From Zeus faber (lineage: Eukaryota > Chordata > Actinopteri > Zeiformes > Zeidae), in assembly GCA_960531495.1 (NCBI GenBank), contig CAUIJY010000071.1, positions 1,178,001-1,242,000 of the forward strand: DNA of 64,000 bases, in the 5' to 3' direction. The translations under genes and the position numbers were made by a program. Below the pieces are notes generated by a model. The model saw only the letters and a list, made by a program, of their open reading frames with translations, did no database searches and was not told where the DNA came from. Of this stretch, positions 13,740 to 26,300 are shown piece by piece (the first letter of the stretch is position 1; each line of letters opens with the position of its first letter).

Positions 13740-16700
13740 TATTTCTTTCAATCTTTCAATTTTTCTTTCATTCTTTCATTCTTTCTTGCAATCGTTATTT
13801 CATTCTTTCTTTCAATCTTTCAATCTTTCTTTAAATATTTCTTTCGATCTTTAATACTTTAAATCTTTCTTTCAAACATTCAATCTTTCTTTCAATCTTT
13901 CTATCATTCTTTCATTTTTTCTTTCAATCGTTCTTTCATTCTTTCTTTCAATCTTTCATTCTTTCTTTCAGTCTTTCAACCTTTCTTAAAATCTTTCTTT
14001 CATTCTTTCTTTCAAGCTTTCAGTCTTTCTTTCAATCTTTCTTTCAATCGTTCTTACTTTCAATCTTTCTTTCTTTCAATATTTCTTTCAATCTTTCAAT
14101 ATTTCTTTCTTACTTTCATTCTTTCTTACAATCTTTCTTTCATTCTTTCTTTCAATCTTTCTTTCAATATTTCTTACAATCTTTCTTTAATTCTTTCATT
14201 TTTTCTTTCAATCTTTCAATTATTCCTCCATTCTTTCTTTCAATCTTTATTACTTTCAATCTTTCTTTCAATCTTTTAATCTTTCAATCTCTCTTTCTTT
14301 CAATATTTCTTTCAATCTTTCATTCTTTCTTTCAGTCTTTCAATCTTTCTATAAATCTTTCTTTCAATCGTTCTTACTTTCAATCTTTCTTTCTTTCAGT
14401 ATTTCTTTCATTCTTTCATTCTTTCTTTCAATCTTTCATTCTTTCTTTCAATATTTCTTTCAATCTTTCTTTAATTCTTTCATTCTTTCTTTCAAACTTT
14501 CAATCTTTCTTTCATTCTTACTTTCAGTCTTTCAATTTTCGTTAAATCTTTCTTTCAATCTTTCTTTCAATCTTTCAATCTTTCAATCTTTCAATTTTTC
14601 TTTTATTCTTTCTTTCAATCTTTATTACTTTCAATCTTTCTTTCAATCTTTCTTACTTTCAAATTCTCTTTCTTTCAATATTTCTTTCAATCTTTCAATC
14701 TTTCTTTCAATCTTTCATTCTTTCTTTCAGTCTTTCAACCTTTCCTAAAATCTTTCTTTCAATATTTCATTCTTACTTCAAATCTTTCTTTCATTCTTTA
14801 TTTCAATCTACATTTCTTTCAATCATTCAATCTTTCTTTCAATACCGAACCATTGTCTCATCAAAGGTGAATGGTTCAGAATGCTGCAGTATATAATATG
14901 ATGATTAATATGATGAACTATTATGTGCTCCATAAGTGTTTCTCACAGAGTTTTAGGCCCATCTAACATGTATTTTTCGAGTTATGATCATTTTCAGACA
15001 GTCATTACTCTGTGTGACAGTGTCAGACAGTTTAAATACTATGATGAACAAGTATGTGCTGCTAAAGTGTTGCTTGTCAAACAGTTTTAGTCCCATACAG
15101 CATGTATTTGTCGAGTTATGATCATTTTCATCATAGTGTGCACATGTGGGAAAAAACAAATTTTCAACCGATTTAAACGTCGAAAAGGCGAATAGGTTAA
15201 ACGCTTCAGTCATTACTCTGTGTGACAGTGTCAGACAGTTTGAATACTATGACTAACTAGTCTGTGCTGCTAAAGTGTTGTTTGTCAAACAGTTTTAGTC
15301 CCATATAACATGTATTTGTGGAGTTACGATCATTTTCAGAACATTTGATCGTTTGCTGTCTAGCTGAATTAGAGAAACACCGAACCATTGTCTCTTCAGC
15401 GGTGAATGATTCAGAATGGTGCAGAACAGCATAGAAATTTGATTAATTTGATGAACTATTATGTGCTTCTTAAGTTTTTTCTCACAGAGTTCTAGAACCA
15501 TCTAACATGTATCTGTGGAGTTATGATCATTTTCAGAACTGTGGACGGTTTGCTGTCTAACTGAATTAGAGAAACACCGAACCATTGTCTCTTCAGAGGT
15601 GAATGATTCAGAATGCTGCAGTACAGCATAGAAATGTAATTAATATGATGAACTAGTCTGTGCTGCTAAAGTGTTGCTTGTCAAACAGTTTTAGTCCCAT
15701 ACAACATCTATTTGTCGAGTTATGAGCAGTTTCAGAACTTTGAACGGTTTGCTTTCTAGCTGAATTAGAGAAACACTGAACCATTGTCTCATCAATGGTG
15801 AATGGTTCAGAATGCTGCAGTACAGCATAGAAATTTGATTAATATGATGAACTATTATGTGGTCCATAAGTGTTTCTCACAGAGTTTTAAGCCCATCTAA
15901 CATGAATTTTTCGAGTTATGATAATTTTCAGAACTTTGGACGGTTTGCTGTCTAACTAAATTAGAGAAACACCGACCCATTGTCTCTTCAGAGGTGAATG
16001 ATTCAGAATGCTGCAGTACAGCATATGAATTTAATTAATGTGATGAACTTTTATGTGCTTCTTCAGTTTTTCTCACAGAGTTCTAGACCCATCTAACATG
16101 TATTTGTGGAGTTATGATCATTTTCAGAACTTTGGACGGTTTGCTGTCTAGCTGAATTGGAGAAACACCGAACCATTGTCTCTTCATAAGTGAATGATTC
16201 ACAATGCTACAGTACAGCATAGAAATTTGATTAATATGATGAACTATTATGAGCCCCATAAGTGTTTCTCACAGAGTTTTAGGCCCATCTAACATGTATT
16301 TTTCGAGTTATGATCATTTTCAGAACTTTGGACGGTTTGGTATCTAGCTGAATTAGAGAAACACCGAACCATTGTCTCTTCAGAGGTGAATGATTCAGAA
16401 TGCTGCAGTACAGCATAGAAATTTAATTAATATGATGAACTAGTCTGTGCTGCTAAAGTGTTGCTTGTCAAACAGTTTTAGTCCCATACAACATGTATTT
16501 GTCGAGTTATGAGCATTTTCAGAACTTTGAACGGTTTGCTGTCTAGCTGAATTAGAGAAACACCGAACCATTGTCTCTTCAGCGGTGAATGATTCAGAAT
16601 GCTGCAGTACAGCATAGAAATGTAATTAATATGATGAACTATTATGTCCTTCTTAAGTGTTTCTCACAGAGTTCTAGGCCCATCTAATATGTATTTGTTG

Positions 16701-17740
16701 AGTTATGATCATTTTCATCATAGTGTGCACATGTGGGAAAAAATGCGTTTTCAGCCGATTTAAATGTCGAAAAGGCGATTTGGTTTAAAGCTTCAGTCAT
16801 TACTCTGTGTGACAGTGTCAGACAGTTTAAATACAATGAATAACTAGTATGTGCTGCTAAAGTGTTGTATGTCAAACAGTTTTAGGCCCATTTAAAATGT
16901 ATTTGTCGAGGTTTGATCATTTTGATCATAGTGTGCACCTGTGGGAAAATACGCATTTTCAGCCGATTTAAACGTCGAAAAGGCGAATTGGTTAAACACT
17001 TCAGTCATTACTCTGTGTGACAGTGCCAGACAGTTTAAATACAATAGTGAACTAGTATATGCTGCTAAAGTGTTGTTTGTCAAACAGTTTTAGGCCCCAA
17101 TAAAATGTATTTGTCGAGTTATGATCATTTTCATCATAGTGTGCACATGTGGGAAAAAACGCATTTTCAGCCGATTTAAACGTCGAAAAGGCGAATTGGT
17201 TATAAGCTACAGTCATTACTCTGTGTGACAGTGACAGACAGTTTAAATACAATGATGAACTAGTATATGCTGCTAAAGTGTTGTTGGTCAAACAGTTTTA
17301 GGCCCATATAAAATGGATTTTTCGAGTTATGATCATTTTCAGAACTTTGGACGATTTGCGGTCTAGCTGGATTAGAGAAACACCGAACCTTTGTCTCTTT
17401 ATAGGTGAATGATTCAGAATGCTGCCGTACACCATTGAAATCTAATATGAGGAACTATTATGTGCTTCTTAAGTGTTTCTCACAGACCTCTAGGCCCATC
17501 TAACATGTATTTGTGGAGTTTTGATCACGTCAGAACTTTGGACGGTTTGCTGTCTAGCTGAATTAGAGAAACACTGAACCATTGTCTCATCAAAGGTGAA
17601 TGGTTCAGAATGCTGCAGTACAGCATAGAAATTTGATTAATATGATGAACTATTATGTGGTCCATAAGTGTTTCTCACAGAGTTTTAAGCCCATCTAACA
17701 TGAATTTTTCGAGTTATGATAATTTTCAGAACTTTGGACG
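13740..17740 (+). repeat. Left arm of giant inverted repeat (near-identical part)
   Basis: This interval pairs as reverse complement with about 51014-55860. Matched positions sum to 69571 around the satellite/tetranucleotide junction and to 68754 deeper in, because the right arm carries about 817 extra bases. Stretches compared by eye (14581-14900, 15690-15980, 16681-16920, 17350-17720) match base for base or with single differences, including rare words such as CCTAAAATC and TCAAATTCTC in the tetranucleotide part. Inward of about 17740 the arms belong to different satellite subfamilies. Outward of about 13740 block order differs. Confidence 0.92.
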
Positions 17741-18033
17741 GTTTGCTGTCTAACTGAATTAGAGAAACACCGACCCATTGTCTCTTCAGAGGTGAATGAT
17801 TCAGAATGCTGCAGTACAGCATAGAAATTAAATTAATATGATGAACTATTATGTGCTTCTTAAATGTTTCTCACAGATTTCTATGCCCATCTAACATGTA
17901 TTTGTGGAGTTATGATCATTTTCATCATAGTGTGCACATGTGGGAAAAAATGCATTTTCAGCCGATTTAAACGTCGAAAAAAGGCGAATTGGTTAAAAGC
18001 TACAGTCATTACTCTGTGTGACAGTGACAGATA
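14844..18033 (-). repeat. A/B dimeric satellite, minus orientation (left block)
   Basis: Tandem monomers of two related kinds. A (about 208 bases) carries the core TTCGACGTTTAAATCGGCTG followed by a T-run and a CACATGTG box. B (about 196 bases) carries GTTCGGTGTTTCTCTAATTC and CTGTACTGCAGCATTC. All copies here lie on the minus strand, opposite to every copy after 21681. Monomers differ more from one another than those at 22-36 kb, as expected for the edge of a satellite domain. A 280-base segment recurs within the block (about 15760-16035 and 17570-17850). Frames of 60-86 codons here mirror frames at 51.4-54.6 kb but are satellite by-products. The block ends inside an A monomer, where the 59/36-bp array begins. 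Confidence 0.93.
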
Positions 18034-21000
18034 GGAATTATGTAGGGTTTGGGATGTTTTTTGGTGTTGTATATTTTGACGTTCTTCGACCTAGTATTAT
18101 GTAGTTTTTGGGATATTTTTTGGCGTTGTATTTTTTGACGTTTTTCGACATAGTAATAAATTGTTTTTGGGATATTTCTGAGGGTTGTATATTTTGACGT
18201 TTTAGGGACATATTTTGGCGTTGTATATTTTGACGTTTTTCGACATAGTATTATGTAGTTTTTGGGATATTTTTTGGTGTTGTATATTTTGACTTTTTTC
18301 GACGTAACAAGTATGTCGTTCTTGGGATTTTTATCTGGGTTGTATATTTTGACGTCTTTGGACATATTTTGGCGTTGTATATTTTGACTTTTTTCGACGT
18401 AACAAGTATGTCGTTTTTGGAATATTTATCTGGGTTGTATACTTTGAAGTATTTGTGACATTTTTCGGCGTTGTATATTTTGACATTTTTCGACATAGTA
18501 TTCTCTAGTTTTTGGGATATTTTTCGGCGTTTTATATTTTGACGTTTTTCGACATGGTATTATGTCATTTTTGGGATATTTTTTGGCGTTGTATATATAG
18601 ACGTTTTTCGACATAGTGTAATAGGTCGTTTTTGGGATATTTTTTGGCCTTGTATATTTTGACTTTTTTTCGACTTTTTTTGGATGTCGTTTTTGGCTTA
18701 TTTATCTGAGTTGTATATTTTGAAGTATTTGTGATATTTTTCAGCGTTGTATATTTTTACGTTTTTTGACATAGTATTATGTAGTTTTTGGGATATTTAT
18801 CTGGGTTGTATATTTTGACGTTTTTCGATATAGTATTATGTCGATTTTGGGATATTTTTTGGCGTTGTATGTTTTGACTTTTTTCTACTTTTTCCGTATG
18901 TCGTTTTTGGGATATTTATCTGGGTTGTAAATTTTGAAGTATTTGTGATATTTTTCGGCATGGTATATTTTTTTACGTTTTTTGAAAATACCAAAAAATA
19001 TCCCAAAAACTACATAATACTATGGTATTATGTAGTTTTTGGGATATTTTTTGGTGTTGTGTATGTTGACTTTTTTCGACATAGTATATTATGTCCTTTT
19101 TTGGGATATTTATCTGGGTTGTATATTTTGACGTTTTTGGACATATTTTGGCGCTGTATATTTTGGCTTTTTTCGACATAGTTTAGTATGTCATTTTTGG
19201 AATATTTATCTGGGTTGTATATTTTTACGTTATTGTGATATTTTTCGACGTGGTATATTTTGACGTTTTTCGACATAGTATTATGCAGTTTTTGGGATAT
19301 TTTTTGGCGTTGTATATTTTGACGTTTTTCGACATGGTAATAAATCGTTTTTGGGATTTTTATCTGGGTTGTATATTTTGACGTTTTTGGGACATTTTTT
19401 GGCGCTGTATATTTTGACTTTTTTTGACAAATATAGTATGTCGTTTTTGGGATATTTTTCGGCGTTGTATATTTTGACGTTTTTCGGCATAGTATTATGT
19501 CATTTTTGGGATATTTATCTGGGTTGTAAAGTTTGACGTTTTTGGGACATATTTTGGCGTTGTATATTTTGACTTTTTTCGACATAGTATAATATGTAGT
19601 TTTTGGGATATTTTTCGGCATTTTATATTTTGATGTTTTTCGACATGGTATTATGTCATTTTTGGGATATTTTTTGGCGTTGTATATATAGAAGTTTTTT
19701 GACATAGTGTCGTACTTTGGGATACATATGACATACTGGTCGTTTTTGGGATATTTTTTGTTCTTGTATATTTGGACTTTTTTCGACATTTTTTGGATGT
19801 CGTTTTTGGATTATTTATCTGAGTTGTATATTTTGAAGTATTTGTGATATTTTTCAGCGTTGTATATTTTGACGTTTTTCGACATAGTATTATGTAGTTT
19901 TTGGGATATTTATCTGGGTTGTATATTTTGACGTTTTTCGATATAGTATTATGTCGTTTTTGGGATATTTTATGGCGTTGTATATTTTGACGTTTTTCGG
20001 CATAGTATTATGTCATTTTTGGGATATTTATCTGGGTTGTAAAGTTTGACGTTTTTGGGACATATTTTGGCGTTGTATATTTTGGCTTTTTTCGACATAG
20101 TTTAGTAAGTCATTTTTGGAATATTTATCTGGGTTGTATATTTTGAAGTTTTTGTGATATTTTTCGACGTGGTATATTTTGACGTTTTTCGACATAGTAT
20201 TATGTAGTTTTTGGGATAATTTTTGGCGTTGTATATTTTGACGTTTTTCGACATAGTAATATATCGTTTTTGGGATTTTTATCTGGGTTGTATATTTTGA
20301 CGTTTTTGGGACATTTTTTGGCGCTGTATATTTTGACTTTTTTCGACATAGTACATTATGTCGTTTTTTGGGATATTTATCTGGGTTGTATATTTTTACG
20401 TTATTGTGATATTTTTCGACGTGGTATATTTTGATGTTTTTCGACATAGTATTATGTAGTTTTTGGGATATTTTTTGGTGTTGTATATTTTGACTTTTTT
20501 TGACATAGTATAGTATGTCGTTTTTGGGATATTTTTCGGCGTTGTATATTTTGACGTTTTTCAGCATAGTATCATGTCATTTTTGGAATATTTATCTGGG
20601 TTGTAAATTTTGAAGTATTTGTGATATTTTTCGGCGTTGTATATTTTGACGTTTTTCGACAGAGTATTATGTAGTTTTTGGGATATTTTTTGGTGTTGTA
20701 TATTTTGACGTTCTTCGACATAGTATTATGTAGTTTTTGGGATATTTTTTGGCGTTGTATTTTTTGACGTTTTTCGACATAGTAATATATTGTTTTTGGG
20801 ATATTTATCTGGGTTGTATATTTTGACGTTTTTGGGACATATTTTGGCGTTGTATATTTTGACGTTTTTCGACATAGTATTATGTAGTTTTTGGGATATT
20901 TTTTGGTGTTGTATATTTTGCCTTTTTTCGACGTAACAAGTATGTCGTTCTTGGGATATTTATCTGGGTTGTATATTTTGACGTCTTTGGACATATTTTG

Positions 21001-21680
21001 GCATTGTATATTTTGACTTTTTTCGACGTAACAAGTATGTCGTTTTTGGAATATTTATCTGGGTTGTATATTTTTACGTTATTGTGATATTTTTCGACGT
21101 GGTATATTTTGACGTTTTTCAACATAGTATTATGTCGTTTTTGGGAAATTTTTTCGTGTTGTATATTTGGACGTTTTTTGACATAGTATTATGTCGTTTT
21201 TGGGATATTTCTCTGGGTTGTATATTTTGACGTTTTTGGGACATATTTGGCGTTGTATATTTTGACTTTTTCGACATAGTATAATGTAGTTTCTGGGATA
21301 TTTTTTGGCGTTGTATATGTTGACTTTTTTCGACATCGTATATTATGTCGTTTTTTGGGATATTTATCTGGGTTTTATATTTTTACGTTATTGTGATATT
21401 TTTCGATGTGGTATATTTTGATGTTGTTCGACATAGTATTATGTAGTGGTGGGATATTTTTTGGCGTTGTATATTTTGACGTTTTTCGACATAGTTTTAT
21501 ATCGTTTTTGGGATATTACCTGGGTTGTATATTTTGACGTTTTTGGGACATTTTTTGGCGTTGTGTATTTTGACGTTTTTCGACATTTTCCGTAAGTCGT
21601 TTTTGGGATATTTATCTGGGTTGTAAATTTTGAAGTATTTGTGATATTTTTCGGCGTTGTATATTTTGAAGTTTTTCGAC
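18034..21680 (+). repeat. 59-bp/36-bp AT-rich tandem array
   Basis: This array is unrelated to the flanking satellite. The long unit is 59 bases and reads through ATATTTTGACGTTTTTCGAC, then TATTATGTAG and TTTTTGGGATATTTTTTGGC. The short unit is 36 bases and equals the long unit without a 23-base internal segment (from CGACATAG to GTAGTTTTT). Long and short units mix irregularly, often with the variant GATATTTATCTGGGTTGTAT. All units run the same way except a short inverted patch at 18991-19020. Minus-strand frames up to 253 codons, rich in Lys, Tyr, Asn and Ile, cross it. They follow the repeat rather than any protein family and lack gene context. The array sits exactly where the A/B satellite changes orientation. 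No gene is visible. Confidence 0.92.
18991..19054. repeat. Perfect 30-bp inverted repeat (hairpin) in the 59/36-bp array
   Basis: Bases 18991-19020 are the exact reverse complement of 19025-19054, separated by the four bases TATG. The left arm is the only stretch of the array found in reverse orientation. A single strand could form a 30-bp stem with a 4-base loop. It looks like a local fold-back or small inversion within one long unit. Confidence 0.95.
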
Positions 21681-23318
21681 TCGACAAATACATGTTGTAT
21701 GGGACTAAAACTGTTTGACAAACAACGCTTTAGCAGCATATACTAGTTCACCATTGTATTTAAACTGTCTGACACTGTCACACAGAGTAATGACTGAAAC
21801 GTTTAACCAATTCCCCTTTTCGACGTTAAAATCGGCTGAAAATGCGTTTTTTCCCACATGTGCACACAATGATGAAAATGATCATAACTCCACAAATACA
21901 TGTTAGATGGGCCTAGAAATCTGTGAGAAACACTTAAGAAGCACATAATAGTTCATCATATTAATTAAATTTCTATGCTGTACTGCAGCATTCTGAATCA
22001 TTCACCTCTGAAGAGACAATGGTTCGGTGTTTCTCTAATTCAGCTAGACAGCAAACCGTCACAAGTTCTGAAAATGATCATAAATCCAGAAATACATGTT
22101 AGATGGGCATAGAAATCTGAGAGAAAAACTTAGGAAGCACATAATAGTTCATCATATTAATTAAATTTCTATGCTGTACTGCAGCATTCTGAATCATTCA
22201 CCTCTGAAGAGACAATTGTTCGGTGTTTCTCTAATTCAGCTAGACAGCAAACCGTCCAATGTTCTGAAAATGCTCATACCTCGTCAAATACATGTTGTAT
22301 GGGCCTAAAACTGTTTGACAAACAACGCTTTAGCAGCATATACTAGTTCACCATTGTATTTAAACTGTCTGACACTGTCACACAGAGTAATGACTGAAGC
22401 GTTTAACCAATTCCCCTTTTCGACGTTTAAATCGGCTGAAAATGCGTTTTTTCCCACATGTTCACACAATGATGAAAATAATCATACCTCGACAAATACA
22501 TGTTAGATGGGCCGAAAACTGTTTGACAAACAACACTTTAGCAGCATATACTAGTTCACCATTGTATTTAAACTGTCTGACACTGTCACACAGAGTAATG
22601 ACTGAAGCGTTTAACCAATTCCCCTTTTCGACGTTTAAATCGGCTGAAAATGCGTTTTTTCCCACATGTGCACACAATGATGAAAATGATCATAACTCCA
22701 CAAATACATGTTAGATGGGCCTAGAAATCTGTGAGAAACACTTAAGAAGCACATAATAGTTCATCATATTAATTAAATTTCTATGCTGTACTGCAGCATT
22801 CTGAATCATTCACCTCTGAAGAGACAATGGTTCGGTGTTTCTCTAATTCAGTTAGACAGCAAACCGTCACAAGTTCTGAAAATGATCATAACTCCAGAAA
22901 TACATGTAAGATGGGCATAGAAATCTGTGAGAAACACTTAAGAAGCACATAATAGTTCATCATATTAATTAAATTTCTATGCTGTACTGCAGCATTCTGA
23001 ATCATTCACCTCTGAAGAGACAATGGTTCGGTGTTTCTCTAATTCAGTTAGACAGCAAACCGTCACAAGTTCTGAAAATGATCATAACTCCAGAAATACA
23101 TGTTAGATGGGCATAGAAATCTGAGAGAAAAACTTAGGAAGCACATAATAGTTCATCATATTAATAAAATTTCTATGCTGTACTGCAGCATTCTGAATCA
23201 TTCACCTCTGAAGAGACAATGGTTCGGTGTTTCTCTAATTCAGCTAGACAGCAAACCGTCCAATGTTCTGAAAATGCTCATACCTCGACAAATACATGTT
23301 GTATGGGCCTAAAACTGT

Positions 23319-26300
23319 TTGACAAACAACGCTTTAGCAGCATATACTAGTTCACCATTGTATTTAAACTGTCTGACACTGTCACACAGAGTAATGACTG
23401 AAGCGTTTAACCAATTCCCCTTTTCGACGTTTAAATCGGCTGAAAATGCGTTTTTTCCCACATGTGCACACAATGATGAAAATAATCATAACTCGACAAA
23501 TACATGTTAGATGGGCCGAAAACTGTTTGACAAACAACACTTTAGCAGCATATACTAGTTCACCATTGTATTTAAACTGTCTGACACTGTCACACAGAGT
23601 AATGACTGAAGCGTTTAACCAATTCCCCTTTTCGACGTTTAAATCGGCTGAAAATGCGTTTTTTCCCACATGTGCACACAATGATGAAAATGATCATAAC
23701 TCCACAAATACATGTTAGATGGGCCTAGAAATCTGTGAGAAACACTTAAGAAGCACATAATAGTTCATCATATTAATTAAATTTCTATGCTGTACTGCAG
23801 CATTCTGAATCATTCACCTCTGAAGAGACAATGGTTCGGTGTTTCTCTAATTCAGTTAGACAGCAAACCGTCACAAGTTCTGAAAATGATCATAACTCCA
23901 GAAATACATGTTAGATGGGCATAGAAATCTGAGAGAAACACTTAAGAAGCACATAATAGTTCATCATATTAATTAAATTTCTATGCTGTACTGCAGCATT
24001 CTGAATCATTCACCTCTGAAGAGACAATGGTTCGGTGTTTCTCTAATTCAGTTAGACAGCAAACCGTCACAAGTTCTGAAAATGATCATAACTCCAGAAA
24101 TACATGTTAGATGGGCATAAAAATCTGAGAGAAAAACTTAGGAAGCACATAATAGTTCATCATATTAATAAAATTTCTATGCTGTACTGCAACATTCTGA
24201 ATCATTCACCTCTGAAGAGACAATGGTTCGGTGTTTCTCTAATTCAGCTAGACAGCAAACCGTCCAATGTTCTGAAAATGCTCATACCTCGACAAATACA
24301 TGTTGTATGGGCCTGAAACTGTTTGACAAAGAACGCTTTAGCAGCATATACTAGTTCACCATTGTAATTAAACTGTCTGACACTGTCACACAGAGTAATG
24401 ACTGAAGCGTTTAAGCAATTCCCCTTTTCGACGTTTAAATCGGCTGAAAATGCGTTTTTTCCCACATGTACACATAATGATGAAAATGATCATAACTCGA
24501 CAAATACATGTTAGATGGGCCTAAAACTGGTTGACAAACAACACTTTAGCAGCATATACTAGTTCACCATTGTATTTAAACTGTCTGACACTGTCACACA
24601 GAGTAATGACTGAAGCGTTTAACCAATTCCCCTTTTCGACGTTTAAATCGGCTGAAAATGCGTTTTTTCCCACATGTGCACACAATGATGAAAATGATCA
24701 TAACTCCACAAATACATGTTAGATGGGCCTAGAAATCTGTGAGAAACACTTAAGAAGCACATAATAGTTCATCATATTAATAAAATTTCTATGCTGTACT
24801 GCAGCATTCTGAATCATTCACCTCTGAAGAGACAATTGTTCGGTGTTTCTCTAATTCAGCTAGACAGCAAACCGTCCAATGTTCTGAAAATGCTCATACC
24901 TCGTCAAATACATGTTGTATGGGCCTAAAACTGTTTGACAAACAACGCTTTAGCAGCATATACTAGTTCACCATTGTATTTAAACTGTCTGACACTGTCA
25001 CACAGAGTAATGACTGAAGCGTTTAACCAATTCCCCTTTTCGACGTTTAAATCGGCTGAAAATGCGTTTTTTCCCACATGTGCACACAATGATGAAAATA
25101 ATCATAACTCGACAAATACATGTTAGATGGGCCTAAAACTGGTTGACAAACAACACTTTAGCAGCATATACTAGTTCACCATTGTATTTAAACTGTCTGA
25201 CACTGTCACACAGAGTAATGACTGAAGCGTTTAACCAATTCCCCTTTTCGACGTTTAAATCGGCTGAAAATGCGTTTTTTCCCACATGTGCACACAATGA
25301 TGAAAATGATCATAACTCCACAAATACATGTTAGATGGGCCTAGAAATCTGTGAGAAACACTTAAGAAGCACATAATAGTTCATCATATTAATTAAATTT
25401 CTATGCTGTACTGCAGCATTCTGAATCATTCACCTCTGAAGAGACAATGGTTCGGTGTTTCTCTAATTCAGTTAGACAGCAAACCGTCACAAGTTCTGAA
25501 AATGATCATAACTCCAGAAATACATGTTAGATGGGCATAGAAATCTGAGAGAAACACTTAAGAAGCACATAATAGTTCATCATATTAATTAAATTTCTAT
25601 GCTGTACTGCAGCATTCTGAATCATTCACCTCTGAAGAGACAATGGTTCGGTGTTTCTCTAATTCAGTTAGACAGCAAACCGTCACAAGTTCTGAAAATG
25701 ATCATAACTCCAGAAATACATGTTAGATGGGCATAAAAATCTGAGAGAAAAACTTAGGAAGCACATAATAGTTCATCATATTAATAAAATTTCTATGCTG
25801 TACTGCAACATTCTGAATCATTCACCTCTGAAGAGACAATGGTTCGGTGTTTCTCTAATTCAGCTAGACAGCAAACCGTCCAATGTTCTGAAAATGCTCA
25901 TACCTCGACAAATACATGTTGTATGGGCCTAAAACTGTTTGACAAACAACGCTTTAGCAGCATATACTAGTTCACCATTGTATTTAAACTGTCTGACACT
26001 GTCACACAGAGTAATGACTGAAGCGTTTAACCAATTCCCCTTTTCGACGTTTAAATCGGCTGAAAATGCGTTTTTTCCCACATGTGCACACAATGATGAA
26101 AATAATCATAACTCGACAAATACATGTTAGATGGGCCGAAAACTGTTTGACAAACAACACTTTAGCAGCATATACTAGTTCACCATTGTATTTAAACTGT
26201 CTGACACTGTCACACAGAGTAATGACTGAAGCGTTTAACCAATTCCCCTTTTCGACGTTTAAATCGGCTGAAAATGCGTTTTTTCCCACATGTGCACACA

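Larger units (their letters stand above)
1..14843 (+). repeat. Degenerate tetranucleotide array, pyrimidine-rich strand
   Basis: The stretch is built almost wholly from four-base words that begin with C: CTTT is commonest, interspersed with CAAT, CATT, CAGT, CAAA, CGTT and CTTA. The phase is kept over long distances, so the array is a decayed (CTTT)n-like microsatellite, not random low-complexity DNA. Long frames rich in Phe, Ser, Leu, Ile and Asn run through it because pyrimidine-rich DNA has few stops and three words make a 12-base, four-codon cycle. They have no ATG-based gene structure and I do not count them as genes. No gene, RNA gene or interspersed element is visible. The array ends abruptly at the A/B satellite, at a junction mirrored exactly at 54727/54728. 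Confidence 0.93.

Noticed and set aside
18009-21739. Lys/Tyr/Asn-rich minus-strand frames up to 253 codons in the 59/36-bp array
   Set aside because: The translation repeats with the DNA unit, the 59-base unit shifts frame each time, and there is no promoter, start context or family resemblance. It is satellite translation, not a repeat protein.
21820-21840. CENP-B box in monomer A (TTCGACGTTTAAATCGG)
   Set aside because: The CENP-B box needs TTCG, four bases, A, two bases, CGGG. Here TTCG and CGG are ten bases apart instead of seven and the third G is missing, so the match is only superficial.
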